From Mesorhizobium caraganae (GTDB lineage Bacteria; Pseudomonadota; Alphaproteobacteria; Rhizobiales; Rhizobiaceae), in contig NZ_JAFCGY010000001.1 in the NCBI RefSeq assembly GCF_016836705.1, positions 1,488,001 to 1,552,000 on the forward strand: a stretch of DNA of 64,000 nt, given 5' to 3'. The first letter of the stretch is position 1, and every line of letters begins with the position of its first letter. Made by a program: the position numbers and the translations under genes. Shown piece after piece: positions 34,736 through 44,266 of this stretch. The notes under the pieces were generated by a model. It was not told where the DNA came from. It worked only from the letters and a program-made list of their open reading frames with translations, and did not search any database.

Positions 34736-35185
34736 CTAGCCGATCGTTACGTCGATCCGGGTATTGAACTGCTTATTGAACTCGCTGGAGCTCTTGACGA
34801 TGGTCTTGCCGTCGTGGCTCTGCATGGAGATCAGGTTGGTGAGCTCAAGGTCCCGCAAAAGGAGAGTCAGCACGTCGGACAACTGCATGACCTTGCGGCC
34901 ATTTTCCAAAATAAAACCGGCGATTCTGAAGTAAAACTCACAAAAAGCCCAATTATAGCGGACGACGCCGATCGGTTGAAAATCGTCTTCCGGGATCAAT
35001 GCAAGATCCTCGATATACGCTGTTATGCTAGTCTCGATCTCAAACGGCTGGCCCTCCTCGAGCCGCCAGCGCATGGTGTCCATTACATTCGACGCCGTCG
35101 TGGTGACCCAGTGAGTGTCTTGATCTTCTTGTAGCTTGCCCAAGAAAAATTCCATCATCTGGGGCACCTTCTTGATCGTCTTCAT
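34736..35185 (-). CDS. Conserved island protein, function unknown
   Basis: 149 residues. The start is the ATG at 35185 preceded by GGAACAGGA. A TTG five codons upstream opens the longer frame. The sequence is an alpha/beta soluble protein with few Cys: MEFFLGKLQEDQDTHWVTTTASN, then ITAYIEDLALIPEDDFQPIGVVRYNW and a C-terminal beta-rich segment. No family recognised. Confidence 0.5.
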   Translation of the reverse strand: MKTIKKVPQMMEFFLGKLQEDQDTHWVTTTASNVMDTMRWRLEEGQPFEIETSITAYIEDLALIPEDDFQPIGVVRYNWAFCEFYFRIAGFILENGRKVMQLSDVLTLLLRDLELTNLISMQSHDGKTIVKSSSEFNKQFNTRIDVTIG

Positions 35186-35651
35186 TTCCTGTTCCTTCAA
35201 ATTTTGGCAGCAAGCAGCTGCTCAGCCCTGAGGAGGGTTGAGGCTGAAAGTCGCTGCTCTGGGTTTAGGGATGCCCGGGTAACAACAGCCGGACGTTATC
35301 GGTCAGACCCACGCTACTGGCAAAAGTCTGTTATTTGACTGTGGATGTCGGTGGGCTCGCCAAGCCGTCGTACGAGGCCCTAGGCGCAACAGAGAATGAT
35401 ATCCTCCGGAGCGCATGTGCCAACCACGGTGGCGCTATAGGGATCGGCCTGCAGGCCAGAATGTCTCCAACTGGACCAATCCCGATCGGCGAAACTTCTA
35501 AATTTTCAGTGCATTGTTCATGGGGCCTCCATTTACTTGCGGCTCACTATCGAGCTGGCACCATGAAACTTAAAAAGATCCCGAGCGACCGGGTACTGGC
35601 GAGGCTTCCCACTCCAGCTTAACCACCTGATTTAAGATATTAAATCGATGT
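35186..35651. other. Gene-free stretch
   Basis: 466 bp between two minus-strand genes. A 95-codon frame on the plus strand (35335-35622) starts with TTG and lacks a ribosome site, so I do not call it. Small imperfect repeats (GCAGCAAGCAGCTGC near 35210) are present but nothing specific is recognised. Confidence 0.4.
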
Positions 35652-36638
35652 TCAGGCAACCGTGCGCGGGCGAGAAAGCGCTTCCGTTAACTTGCTGCTC
35701 AGCTTCAGCCTAGGGAGTTCGCGAGGTAAGAGCTGCGGGGGAAAATTAGGGGTCCAGATTGAGCTTAGGGCCCTGCGATCAAGCGACGAATGGAACTCCC
35801 GCACTGCCCATTTGCAGCCCCCGAGGTACTCGACAATTGCACGGCTCCGCTTCAGCAGGTCATCTATACTCTTGTGGAAATCTGGCTCCTCGGGATCGAG
35901 CGCAAGGTCGAGCGAAGGAAAATGGTACAATTCAGCATAATCGAAGGGCATAACCGAAGCGTTGCTTCTCCAAAAAGATCGAAATGTTTTCTCGCCCATT
36001 TCGAAGTCCCGTGAGAAGCCACAATTTTCGACGACATGGAACGCCTTTCCAATACTTGGTTCGATATTGCTCTCCTTAGCGTTCATAAAAAAGGAACAAA
36101 TCTCTGCGTTTTTATCCCTCCTTGTATAATACTCGCTCTCGTATTCCATATATCGTGGAAATACCATGTTACCCAGAAAAAGATCGAAAATAACCGATAG
36201 GTCTAAGCTGCTCTCGATCGCGCCCTTTTCTTCCAGTGGAAGATCTTGAATACGGCTCACGCCGTACTTTTTGACTAGGTATCCACAGTGGAGCAAAAGC
36301 ACATAGCCGGGGAGATTTCGGACCTCCCCCGGCCATCTAAGCCATGCCACCAACGCAAACAAAGCCGACTTGATCGCGCCCGTTTCAAAGTGACCCACGC
36401 CTGAAAGAATAGAGATTGACGTCTCGATCAGCGCTGTTCCGACGCTCGCCTCTGTCTGCACTTGGCTACGTTTGCGCTCGTCCAGCCAACGCTCCAGAGT
36501 CTTTCGGGGTATGGAGACCGATCGCGCCGCATCGGCGGCAGTCAGCCCAAACGCGATCTTGGATTCGTATGTCTTCAAGGCGGCCGTCTTTTCGGCTTCA
36601 GAATAGCGCTTTGCACGACCTGCCGACTCTGGGAGCAT
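35652..36638 (-). CDS. Helix-turn-helix protein with an unknown C-terminal domain
   Basis: 328 residues from the ATG at 36638. The residues upstream of this Met in the longest frame are unlike coding sequence. Residues 8-58 (AKRYSEAEKTAALKTYESKIAFGLTAADAARSVSIPRKTLERWLDERKR) form a homeodomain-like helix-turn-helix, as in transposase or Psq-type DNA-binding domains. The rest is an unrecognised alpha/beta region with several Trp and Cys. A recombination or regulatory role is possible. It is the first gene of the minus-strand series at the right end of the accessory region. Confidence 0.55.
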   Translation of the reverse strand: MLPESAGRAKRYSEAEKTAALKTYESKIAFGLTAADAARSVSIPRKTLERWLDERKRSQVQTEASVGTALIETSISILSGVGHFETGAIKSALFALVAWLRWPGEVRNLPGYVLLLHCGYLVKKYGVSRIQDLPLEEKGAIESSLDLSVIFDLFLGNMVFPRYMEYESEYYTRRDKNAEICSFFMNAKESNIEPSIGKAFHVVENCGFSRDFEMGEKTFRSFWRSNASVMPFDYAELYHFPSLDLALDPEEPDFHKSIDDLLKRSRAIVEYLGGCKWAVREFHSSLDRRALSSIWTPNFPPQLLPRELPRLKLSSKLTEALSRPRTVA

Positions 36639-37010
36639 ACCGGTATTTCCACTCCAGCAATCGATGGATTTTGCTTTCGAAAAGCGGACTGAGCAACTGA
36701 CAAAGCAAGCTTGATATGAAATGCTTACGGAGCCCAACGACGCACGAAATTTTGCGCGTTCCACTCTGCGGCGGTACATCGCTTGGCAATCAGCGCCATT
36801 CGGTGTCTCGACTTTGCACCACGCGGGTGATACACAGCCGGTAACAACGGGACAGCCTCGCGTTGATTTTGCTAGGTTTTTTCTTCGCTCTGCCTTTTCC
36901 GCCTCTGGGCACCATCTCTTTCTCTGAAGAAATCAGGTGACTGACCTCTTGCCGACGGCTCCAGGCGGATCTCGGGACGCTGAATGTGCCGGTGCGCCCC
37001 CGCAACCGAA
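36639..37010. other. Intergenic junction between accessory and core-like regions
   Basis: About 370 bp with no convincing gene. Base composition and gene content change here from low-GC orphan genes to high-GC core genes. No tRNA gene, integrase or obvious direct repeat marking an attachment site was seen. Confidence 0.4.
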
Positions 37011-37610
37011 CTATGAACTGCCGGCGCGCACGGTCTCCACACCCAGCGAGCCGGCCGGCAGCGGCTGTAGCAGTTCGGCTTCCGTTTTCGTCAGATCGAG
37101 CCAGGCGGACCAATTTTCCGGCTGAAGGACCACGACCTGCCGATTGTGATAGGGCGCGATATCCGGTCCAGGCTCGGTCGTCAGCATGGTGAAGGTTGGC
37201 GGCTTGTTGCCGACGGCTTCACGCCAAAGCCCCGCGATGGCCATGAACGGAGAGCCGTTGAGGGTGAAGCGATGCTTGGCCTTCGGATATTTGGTGCCGG
37301 TGAACTCGAAGAAGCCGGATGCCGGCACGAGACAGCGTTTGCTGCCCCCGAATTGCCGACCTTCGGAGCGGAAGTTGAACACCGGTCCGCCTTTCGGTCC
37401 GGCCGGTGGAAATCCGAACGTCATCGAAACCAGTTCAACAACGCCGGTGTCGCCGGCGGCGCGCATGATCGGGGCCGGATCATTGATGTGGATGTCGTCC
37501 GCCTGCGGCAGGTCAAGTTCGGTTTGGTGGGTGGGGATCTCGAGGGCCAACGACTCCAGCATCCGGCAATATTCAGCCCAGAGAATATGCTGTTCATAAT
37601 CATTGCACAT
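37011..37610 (-). CDS. SRAP-family protein (YedK/HMCES type), abasic-site DNA-protein cross-linking
   Basis: 199 residues. The protein starts MCNDYEQ, giving the conserved Cys at position 2 that attacks abasic sites after Met removal. Also seen are FNFRSEG, VPASGFFEF with the conserved Glu, and PYHNRQVV in place of the catalytic His loop (H-N-R where many have H-D-R). Known members form a thiazolidine link with abasic sites in single-stranded DNA and shield them. Length is normal. The gene stands alone at the edge of the core region. Confidence 0.88.
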   Translation of the reverse strand: MCNDYEQHILWAEYCRMLESLALEIPTHQTELDLPQADDIHINDPAPIMRAAGDTGVVELVSMTFGFPPAGPKGGPVFNFRSEGRQFGGSKRCLVPASGFFEFTGTKYPKAKHRFTLNGSPFMAIAGLWREAVGNKPPTFTMLTTEPGPDIAPYHNRQVVVLQPENWSAWLDLTKTEAELLQPLPAGSLGVETVRAGSS

Positions 37611-37682
37611 GGAAGGCTCCGGACCGGACTGCCAAGTCTACGTTACGGCAAACGAAGCGGCGATGAAAAGCAACGGGCCGCT

Positions 37683-37940
37683 CTAGGCATCGCGCTCAAC
37701 CAGTATATCGGCCTCGATCGCCGCATTGACGAAGGCGGCGCGGGCATAGCGGGCCTCTTTCAGGCCTTCGAGTGCGCCAAGGCAAGCTTTGCGGGCCGCG
37801 ACGTGATAGCGGCCCGTCTTCACCGGCCAGCGGTTGATGAGGATGTCGGCGGCCTGGGCGACACGCTCGACCTTGTAGATCGTGTTTCTGGACCTGCCGA
37901 GCGCGACGCGAACCGGCTCATCGAAATGCTGGTCTTGCAT
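37683..37940 (-). CDS. DUF982-domain protein
   Basis: 85 residues with a strong GGGAGGGAAAG ribosome site. Signature of DUF982: IYKVERVAQAADILINRWPV, then the CLGALEG and ARAAFVNAAIEADI helices. These small proteins occur in many copies in rhizobia and have no known function. Monocistronic and divergent from the acetyltransferase-like gene. Confidence 0.85.
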   Translation of the reverse strand: MQDQHFDEPVRVALGRSRNTIYKVERVAQAADILINRWPVKTGRYHVAARKACLGALEGLKEARYARAAFVNAAIEADILVERDA

Positions 37941-38129
37941 GCTTTCCCTCCCGAACGCGACCGCAAGTCAATTCGGGAGAGCCAGTTCGGTTCCACAGGC
38001 ACGATTTGCCAGCACAAAAACCCCGCTTGCCGAAATCACTTTGCGCGCATGGGCCAGATCGCGGATTTGATTTGCTTGGTAATCCCCTCTTCATAGGGCA
38101 AACTGCCTGCCGGGGCTGCAGGAGGAGAA

Positions 38130-38588
38130 ATGCGAGCACGCGCAGCTACGATCGGCGATCTCGAAAGTGTTTTTCGGGATTTGTCCACGCGTATGTCGGA
38201 CGAGTATGCGGCCGCCGGCAAGGACAGCAAGGCCGCCTACGACAATCTGATGATGAATTTGAAGGAAGGCCGCGCTCACGCGCTGGTCGAGGACGACAAG
38301 ACGGTGGCGATCATCGCCTGGCATGAGAACAGCGACGCCGCCGACACGCTGTTTGCCGCGCAGGAGGGTTTTTTCAGCGCCGCGACGGTCCGCTTCTGTC
38401 GTCGTCACATCCGCCATGTCCAGGCGCTCGCCGGCAACCTTCCCATTCACTCGCGCAGCTGGCTGCAGCGGGCCGACGTCGCCAAATGGTTCCGCGTCAT
38501 CGGCTATGTCGAAAGCGGCCAGGAGAACGGCGCCACCGTGTTCGAACTGCCGCCAGCCCGGGCAGCGCAATCGATGCGTGCCGCATAG
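38130..38588 (+). CDS. Small acyltransferase-like (GNAT-type) protein, tentative
   Basis: 152 residues with GGAGGAG ahead of the ATG. The start MRARAATIGDLESVFRDLSTRMSDEY resembles the first strand and helix of GNAT acetyltransferases. Weaker strands follow (AHALVEDDKTVAIIAWHEN), and a late RVIGYVESGQENGATVFELP is compatible with the end of the fold. The acetyl-CoA-binding Q/RxxGxG/A motif is not evident, so it may have another role. Compare phage-type internal virion acyltransferase-like proteins of rhizobia. Confidence 0.5.
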   Translation: MRARAATIGDLESVFRDLSTRMSDEYAAAGKDSKAAYDNLMMNLKEGRAHALVEDDKTVAIIAWHENSDAADTLFAAQEGFFSAATVRFCRRHIRHVQALAGNLPIHSRSWLQRADVAKWFRVIGYVESGQENGATVFELPPARAAQSMRAA

Positions 38589-38666
38589 GGCTGCGCCCTC
38601 ACAGAGGCAATCATAGAAAAGCCCACCGCCAAGAAGGCGATGGGCCGACATTCGCCTGCAGCGGGC

Positions 38667-38876
38667 TTAGATTTCGGGCTGATCGAGCGCCTCGTAAATC
38701 ACCCGTTCCAGCGAACCGAAATCCTCTTCGATCTCGCTGACCTCAAGGCCTGAATGCCGAGCATCCAGGGCTGCCAGCGTGGTCAGGATTCGAGCTGTTG
38801 CCTTGTCGGCAGGCAGTTCACCCGGCAGGTGCTCATGTATCCAGCCTTGCATAAAATCAACGCCGCGCTCGCTCAT
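38667..38876 (-). CDS. Small DUF768-like protein
   Basis: 69 residues. The pattern MSERGVDFMQGWIHEHLP ... EVSEIEEDFGSLERVIYEAL resembles DUF768, a family expanded in Mesorhizobium. Acidic, helical, no membrane segment. No function known. Confidence 0.6.
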   Translation of the reverse strand: MSERGVDFMQGWIHEHLPGELPADKATARILTTLAALDARHSGLEVSEIEEDFGSLERVIYEALDQPEI

Positions 38877-39163
38877 CGGCTTCTATTCCCCCAAAATGAC
38901 CCCGGAAGCGACGATCTGAGCCGTCACGCTGGTGAGCCTGCCTCGCTTCACGAGCGTCGGTTTTTCGTAGATTTTCTTCATACCAATGCCCTTCGCGACA
39001 GTTCGCTCGTCAGCAACAACGTCTTTCGCGAGGCCGCGTTCCATGGCCGGCGCTGAGGCCGACGCCCCTGAGTTGGAGAACTCGTCTTCTGTCGAGCATG
39101 TTGCGCCAACATCGCGCCGCGTGGCATCTGTCGCTGCCGCTCATTGTGATGCAGAACAGGATT
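38877..39163. other. Intergenic stretch before the pseudouridine synthase gene
   Basis: 287 bp between divergent genes. No small gene or clear regulatory motif seen. It presumably contains the promoters of both. Confidence 0.4.
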
Positions 39164-39928
39164 ATGGCGCAGCCGCCCAATATTAACCGACAATCGGCCC
39201 CGGGCACAGGCGTCAGCCTGAACCGGGCGCTTTCCAAGCTTGGTCTGTGTTCGCGCAAGCAGGCCGAGCTGCTGATCGCCGAGGGGCGCGTGCGGGTCGG
39301 CGGCAAGGTGGTGCGCGATCCGTCGCTTCGCGTCGATCTCAATCGTGACCGCATTGCCGTCGACGGCGCGCGCATCGCTGCCGAGGCAAAGGTCTATCTG
39401 ATGATCAACAAGCCGCGCGGGCTGGTCACCACCCGCGAAGACCCGCAGGGGCGCGGCACCGTTTATGACTGCCTCACCGGGCTCGACCTGCCTTTCGTGT
39501 CGCCGGTCGGGCGCCTCGACAAGGCCAGCGAAGGCCTGTTGCTGATGACCAACGACACGCATTGGGCCAATGGCCTGCTCGATCCGGCGTCGCATGTCGC
39601 CAAGACCTATCACGTGCAGATCGGCGCCGCGCCCGACGAGGCGATGCTGGCGCGGTTTCGCGAAGGCGCTGATGTCGACGGGGAACTGCTGACCGCAAGC
39701 TCGATCGATCTGCTGCGCAGCGGAGGCCGTACTGCGTGGCTGGAAATCGTGCTCGACGAGGGCCGCAACCGCCAGATCCGCCGCCTGCTCGGCGCCTTCG
39801 ATATCGAGGTGCTGAGGCTGATCAGGGTGGCGATCGGCGCCTTGCAGCTCGGCGAGCTCGCCAAGGGTAAGGCGCGGCATCTGACATCAGAGGAATTGGC
39901 GCTGCTTGCGACTGCGGGAGTGCGTTAG
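39164..39928 (+). CDS. rRNA pseudouridine synthase, RsuA/RluB/RluE/RluF family
   Basis: 254 residues from the ATG at 39164. An ATG five codons earlier is possible. An N-terminal S4 RNA-binding domain (SLNRALSKLGLCSRKQAELLI ... GRVRVGG) precedes the catalytic domain with GRLDKASEGLLLMTND, whose Asp is the nucleophile, and NRQIRRLLGAF near the C-terminus. Such enzymes convert a specific uridine of 16S or 23S rRNA to pseudouridine. The exact target is not readable here. A palindromic repeat element follows the stop immediately. Confidence 0.9.
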   Translation: MAQPPNINRQSAPGTGVSLNRALSKLGLCSRKQAELLIAEGRVRVGGKVVRDPSLRVDLNRDRIAVDGARIAAEAKVYLMINKPRGLVTTREDPQGRGTVYDCLTGLDLPFVSPVGRLDKASEGLLLMTNDTHWANGLLDPASHVAKTYHVQIGAAPDEAMLARFREGADVDGELLTASSIDLLRSGGRTAWLEIVLDEGRNRQIRRLLGAFDIEVLRLIRVAIGALQLGELAKGKARHLTSEELALLATAGVR

Positions 39929-40074
39929 CCCCCTCACCCGGATTGCCAACCGAATTGCAAAGGCAATTCGGATAATCCGACCTCTCCCCGAGGGGAGAGG
40001 AGATCGCCGGCGTCGGTGCTCGCCTCTTCTCCCCAGCGGGGAGAAGGTGGCCGCGAAGCGGCCGGATGAGGGGG
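39929..40074. repeat. RIME-like palindromic intergenic repeat
   Basis: Begins CCCCCTCACCCGG and ends GGCCGGATGAGGGGG, with internal palindromes CTCTCCCCGAGGGGAGAG and CTTCTCCCCAGCGGGGAGAAG. It fills the gap between two convergent genes. Related units occur at 49406-49461 and, in another version, at 53631-53782. Confidence 0.75.
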
Positions 40075-40105
40075 CCTCGCGCATCCGTCAGAAGTTCAGC
40101 CAGGA

Positions 40106-40687
40106 CTATTTCTGGTTCCACTTGCGGATGACGGGCTCGGTCAGATCGTGCTCGTAGCCGAGGATGCTGATGCTGGCGGTGTCGAGTACGAAATGCGCGC
40201 CGCCCTCAGGCGGCAGGCCGAGCCAGCGTGCTGCCAGGACTCTGAGGAAATGCGAGCTCGAAAACACCAGCACGTTTCCCTCGATGGCGCGCATCCCGGC
40301 GATGATTGTGTCGGCTCGCGCCCCGACATCCGCGGCGGTCTCGCCGCCGGGACAGCCATCGCGAAACAATTGCCAGCCGGGACGCTTGGCCAGAATCTCT
40401 TTGGTCCTTACACCCTCATAGGCGCCATAGTCCCATTCCTGCAGATCGTCCTTCTTCACCGCAGCAGAACCGAAGCCGGCAAGCGTGCAGGTGTTGAAGG
40501 CGCGCTGCGACGGGCTCGACCATACCGCCTCAAAGGACAGGCCCTTGAGCCGGTCCGCGACGCCGCGGGCGGCGGCCTCGCCCGCCGCCGTCAACGGGAT
40601 GTCGGTGCGGCCCGTGTGCTTTCCCGACGCGCTCCATTCGGTCTCTCCGTGACGGACGAGGTAGATTTCGGGATACGCGCTGCTCAT
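40106..40687 (-). CDS. Histidine phosphatase family protein
   Basis: 193 residues. LVRHGETEW (10-18) is the RHG phosphohistidine motif of the phosphoglycerate mutase-like superfamily, and SSHFLRVLAARWLGLP carries the second catalytic His. GTDIPLT-like GRTDIPLT and WSSPSQRAFNTC are in the expected places. Substrate cannot be deduced. Small phosphatases such as this act on phosphosugars or related metabolites. Not obviously part of an operon. Confidence 0.85.
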   Translation of the reverse strand: MSSAYPEIYLVRHGETEWSASGKHTGRTDIPLTAAGEAAARGVADRLKGLSFEAVWSSPSQRAFNTCTLAGFGSAAVKKDDLQEWDYGAYEGVRTKEILAKRPGWQLFRDGCPGGETAADVGARADTIIAGMRAIEGNVLVFSSSHFLRVLAARWLGLPPEGGAHFVLDTASISILGYEHDLTEPVIRKWNQK

Positions 40688-40767
40688 TCACTCACCTTCG
40701 GCTTCGACCCGAGCGCACCCTAGCCGGGAACGCCCAGCCCGCACCAGCTGTGCCGCACTCCGGCTCC

Positions 40768-40803
40768 AAAACAAAAAGCCGCAGCCGGCGAACCGGCTGC
40801 GGC
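40768..40803 (-). terminator. Rho-independent terminator of dctA
   Basis: On the minus strand an 11-bp perfect stem (GCCGCAGCCGG / CCGGCTGCGGC, loop TTCG) is followed by TTTTTGTTTT. It sits about 28 bp after the dctA stop. The UUCG tetraloop makes it very stable. Confidence 0.9.
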
Positions 40804-40831
40804 CTCATGTACGAACGTCAGCGTTCCGTAT

Positions 40832-42166
40832 TCAGGCGGGCTGCAGATCGCCCGACAGGGCGAGGTCAGCTTCCTCGGACAATGTGCCGGCCATGGCGGC
40901 GGCGAACTTGGTCTGGTCGAGTTCACCTTCCCAGCGGGCCACGACGATGGTCGCCACCGCATTGCCGACGAAGTTGGTGAGCGCCCGGCATTCCGACATG
41001 AAGCGGTCGACGCCGAGGATCAGCGCCATGCCGGCGACCGGCACCGTGGGCACCACCGAGAGCGTCGCCGCGAGCGTAATGAAGCCGGCGCCGGTGATGC
41101 CGGCAGCACCCTTGGAGCTCAGCATGGCGACGAGCAGCAGCAGGATCTGGTCGCCATAGGTGAGCGGCGTGTCAGTCGCCTGGGCGATGAACAGGGCGGC
41201 CAGCGTCATGTAGATGTTGGTGCCGTCGAGGTTGAAGGAATAGCCGGTCGGGATGACCAGGCCGACCACCGAACGGGTGCAGCCGGCGCGCTCCATCTTG
41301 GCCATCAGGCCGGGAAGTGCCGCTTCGGACGACGAGGTGCCAAGCACCAAAAGCAGCTCTTCCTTGATGTAGCGGATCAGCGCCAGGATAGAGAAGCCGT
41401 TGTACCATGCGACAGCGCCAAGCACGACCAGCACGAAGAGCAGCGAGGTCAGGTAGAAGGTGCCGATCAGAAAGGCGAGGTTGGCGATCGCGCCGATGCC
41501 GTATTTGCCGACGGTGAAGGCCATGGCGCCGAAAGCGCCGACGGGGGCGGCCTTCATCAGGATAGCGACCAGGCGGAAGATCGGCGACGTCAGCGCCTGC
41601 AGGAAGTCGACGACCGGGCGGCCGCGCTCGCCGACCAGCGCGAGCGAAATGCCGAACAGCACCGAGAAGAACAGCACCTGCAGGATGTCGCCCTGCGCGA
41701 AGGCGCCGGTGATGGTGTCAGGGATGATGTTGAGCAGGAAGCCGACGATGGTCGTGTCATGCGCCTTCTCGGTGAAGGTCGCGACCTTCGAGAGATCGAG
41801 CGTCGCCGCATTGATGTGCATGCCGGCACCGGGCTGGACGACGTTGGAGACGACCAGGCCGACAACCAGCGCCAGGGTCGAGAAGACCAGGAAATAGATC
41901 ATCGCCTTGCCGGCGACGCGGCCGACCTTTTTCAGGTCGGAAACGCCGGCAATGCCGGTGGTTACCGTCAGGAAGATGACCGGTGCGATCACCATCTTGA
42001 CCAGCTTGATGAAGGCATCGCCGAGCGGCTTCAGCGAAGCACCGAGTTCGGGATAGAAGTGACCAAGCAGAACGCCGGCGGCAATCGCCGTCAGGACCTG
42101 CACGTAAAGATGCCGGTAGAAAGGTACCGTGCCGCGCGGTTCGGCGGCAGCGAATGCTGGCTGCAT
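40832..42166 (-). CDS. dctA: C4-dicarboxylate:cation symporter DctA
   Basis: 444 residues from the ATG at 42166. GGAGG lies 5 nt before it, inside the four codons of the longer alternative. DctA imports succinate, fumarate and malate and is essential for symbiotic nitrogen fixation in rhizobia. Multiple hydrophobic helices run throughout. Hallmarks of the glutamate/dicarboxylate carrier family are present: [13 protein letters not shown] (serine-rich hairpin), [17 protein letters not shown] and [16 protein letters not shown]. It is transcribed away from dctBD, with a sigma-54 promoter between, and ends in a strong terminator. Confidence 0.95.
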   Translation of the reverse strand: MQPAFAAAEPRGTVPFYRHLYVQVLTAIAAGVLLGHFYPELGASLKPLGDAFIKLVKMVIAPVIFLTVTTGIAGVSDLKKVGRVAGKAMIYFLVFSTLALVVGLVVSNVVQPGAGMHINAATLDLSKVATFTEKAHDTTIVGFLLNIIPDTITGAFAQGDILQVLFFSVLFGISLALVGERGRPVVDFLQALTSPIFRLVAILMKAAPVGAFGAMAFTVGKYGIGAIANLAFLIGTFYLTSLLFVLVVLGAVAWYNGFSILALIRYIKEELLLVLGTSSSEAALPGLMAKMERAGCTRSVVGLVIPTGYSFNLDGTNIYMTLAALFIAQATDTPLTYGDQILLLLVAMLSSKGAAGITGAGFITLAATLSVVPTVPVAGMALILGVDRFMSECRALTNFVGNAVATIVVARWEGELDQTKFAAAMAGTLSEEADLALSGDLQPA

Positions 42167-42257
42167 GACGTCCTCCATGGCGCCCCGATCGAAAGCTCGA
42201 CCTCCCGGGGCAAGTTGTTTTGACCTCCAGCAGCCTCGCGACTGCTGAATGGATCAT

Positions 42258-42273
42258 TGCAACTGCCATGCCA
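42258..42273 (-). promoter_or_regulatory. Sigma-54 promoter of dctA
   Basis: Minus-strand TGGCATG-N4-TTGCA matches the -24/-12 consensus TGGCACG-N4-TTGCW with one change. The predicted start lies some 12 bp downstream, leaving a leader of about 70 nt before dctA. DctD (sigma-54 activator) is encoded by the divergent operon. Confidence 0.8.
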
Positions 42274-42372
42274 GACCGCGTGGCGAGGTCGTACTCATTG
42301 ATTTTGTTGATTATTTCGATCGATCGAGGTTGGTGTCGCTCGGACGCAAGTGCGGACATCCGCATGACTGAA

Positions 42373-42399
42373 TTGTGCTTTGTGCGAAATCATGCACAA
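42373..42399. promoter_or_regulatory. Candidate DctD enhancer site (UAS)
   Basis: TTGTGC at 42373-42378 is directly repeated at 42380-42385, and the second copy forms a perfect dyad with GCACAA at 42394-42399 (8-nt spacer). The centre is about 125 bp from the sigma-54 promoter, a usual distance for an enhancer-binding protein. It overlaps the likely start of dctB. Confidence 0.6.
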
Positions 42400-44266
42400 A
42401 TGGGCGATGCTGCAACGCCCTGCCGCTGCCTTGTCATCGACGCCGGAGCAACTCGGCAAGCGGGCACGCCGCGCCTGGCTGCTGTTTGCGGGAATAGCGC
42501 TTGTGTTCGTGGCGACGGCGCTCACCGGCGCCGGCCTCTATGCGCGCCGTGCCGAGGTCGCGACGCTGGCGGCGCAAGGCCGCACCGATGCCAACCTGAA
42601 GGTTGCGCTGCTGCGCGCCGTGCTGGAAAGCCCGCGGGCGCTGCCGCTGCTTTTGTCGGAAGACCAGCAGGTGCATGACGCCCTGCAAAGCAAAGGCGCA
42701 GTCGCGATCGACGTGCTCAACCGCAAACTCGAAGGGCTGGTCTCCGGGACCAAGGCGTCAGTGCTTTACGTCACCGGCGTCGACGGCTTCGCAATCGCTT
42801 CCAGCAACTGGCGTGAGGCGACCAGCTTCGTCGGCAACGACTATGGTTTCCGCGCCTACTTCTCCGGCGCCATGCAATCCGGAACCGCCGAGTATTTCGC
42901 CCTCGGCAATACGAGCAAGCGCCCCGGCCTCTATATTTCGCGGCGCGTCGGCAATGCGGCCGCCCCGCTCGGCGTCGTCGTTGTCAAGATGGAATTCGAC
43001 CAGCTCGAGGCCGACTGGCACGAGGCCAATCGCCCGGCCTATGTCAGCGATGATCATGGCGTCGTGCTGATCACCAGCGTGCCGTCCTGGCGTTTCATGA
43101 CAACGGCACCACTTGCCGGCCCGCTGGCTGCCACCATCCGGAGCAGCCAGCAATTCGGCAATGCGCCGCTGATCCCCTTGCCGATCACCCGCCCCGAGGC
43201 ATTGAGCCCTGACGTATCGATGGTGCATGCGGTGACGCCCGGCGGCAGCGATGCCGAATATCTCAGACTTTCGACACTGGTCCAATCGACGCCATGGCGG
43301 CTCGACTATCTCGTCCCGGCCGAAGCGCCGATCGCGGCTGCGGTGCGTGAAATGCGGCTGCTGGCGCTGGGCGTCGTGGTGCCGCTGCTGGCGCTGGCCG
43401 GCTATCTCTTGTGGCGCCGGCAGTCGGCGCAGATGCGCATTGCCGCCGAACAGGCGGCGCGCATAGAGCTCGAACGCCGCGTCGTCGAGCGCACGCATGA
43501 TCTGAGCCTGGCGCGCGACCGGCTGCAGGCCGAGATCACCGATCACCGCAGCACGGAGGCCAAGCTGCAGGTCATGCAGCAGGAACTGGTGCAGGCCAAC
43601 CGTCTTGCGACCCTCGGCCAGGTTGCCGCCGGCGTCGCGCATGAGATCAACCAGCCGGTGGCGACGATCCGCGCCTATGCCGACAATGCGCGTGTGTTCC
43701 TAGAGCGCAAGCAGACCGCCTCGGCCGAGGAGAACCTTGGCGCGATTGCGGCGCTGACGGAGCGTATCGGCGGCATCACCGAGGAGTTGAAGGTCTTTGC
43801 CCGCAAGGGGCGCACGGCAGCCGAACCGGTCGAGTTGCGCGGTGTCATCGAAGGGGCGGTCGTGCTGCTCAGGAGCCGCTTTGCCGGCCGGCTAGATGCG
43901 CTTGACATCACGCTGCCACCGCAGACACTCAAGGTGATGGGCAACCGGCTGCGGCTGGAGCAGGTGCTGATCAATCTTTTCCAGAACGCGCTGGAGGCGC
44001 TGGACGGCCGCGACGGCGCCAGGGTGCAAGTGGCGGCGCAGGAAACGGCCGACGGCGTGGCGCTTGCCGTCGCCGACAACGGACCGGGCATTTCGCCCGC
44101 CATCCTCAAATCGCTGTTCACGCCGTTCAACACGTCGAAGGAAAAGGGGCTCGGGCTCGGCCTCGTCATCTCGCAGGATATCGTTGCCGATTATGGCGGC
44201 CGCATCGAGGTGGCGAGCGGCAGAGACGGCACGCGCTTCACCGTTCACCTCGCCAAGGCTCTGTGA
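42392..44266 (+). CDS. dctB: C4-dicarboxylate sensor histidine kinase DctB
   Basis: 624 residues from the ATG at 42392. The next ATG at 42407 is a good alternative and the TTG opening the longest frame is unlikely. Topology: one membrane helix near 25-45, a large periplasmic double-PDC sensor domain, then a second helix ([19 protein letters not shown]). Cytoplasmic kinase: [18 protein letters not shown] with the phosphoryl His, [10 protein letters not shown] (N box), VADNGPGI (G1) and GLGLGLVIS (G2). It senses dicarboxylates and phosphorylates DctD. Its stop overlaps the dctD start. Confidence 0.93.
   Translation: MHKWAMLQRPAAALSSTPEQLGKRARRAWLLFAGIALVFVATALTGAGLYARRAEVATLAAQGRTDANLKVALLRAVLESPRALPLLLSEDQQVHDALQSKGAVAIDVLNRKLEGLVSGTKASVLYVTGVDGFAIASSNWREATSFVGNDYGFRAYFSGAMQSGTAEYFALGNTSKRPGLYISRRVGNAAAPLGVVVVKMEFDQLEADWHEANRPAYVSDDHGVVLITSVPSWRFMTTAPLAGPLAATIRSSQQFGNAPLIPLPITRPEALSPDVSMVHAVTPGGSDAEYLRLSTLVQSTPWRLDYLVPAEAPIAAAVREMRLLALGVVVPLLALAGYLLWRRQSAQMRIAAEQAARIELERRVVERTHDLSLARDRLQAEITDHRSTEAKLQVMQQELVQANRLATLGQVAAGVAHEINQPVATIRAYADNARVFLERKQTASAEENLGAIAALTERIGGITEELKVFARKGRTAAEPVELRGVIEGAVVLLRSRFAGRLDALDITLPPQTLKVMGNRLRLEQVLINLFQNALEALDGRDGARVQVAAQETADGVALAVADNGPGISPAILKSLFTPFNTSKEKGLGLGLVISQDIVADYGGRIEVASGRDGTRFTVHLAKAL

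Noticed and set aside
35335-35622. 95-codon plus-strand frame
   Set aside because: TTG start, no ribosome site, no recognisable domain, and it is isolated among minus-strand genes.
38978-39880. 300-codon minus-strand frame
   Set aside because: Antisense to the pseudouridine synthase, which has intact S4 and catalytic motifs.
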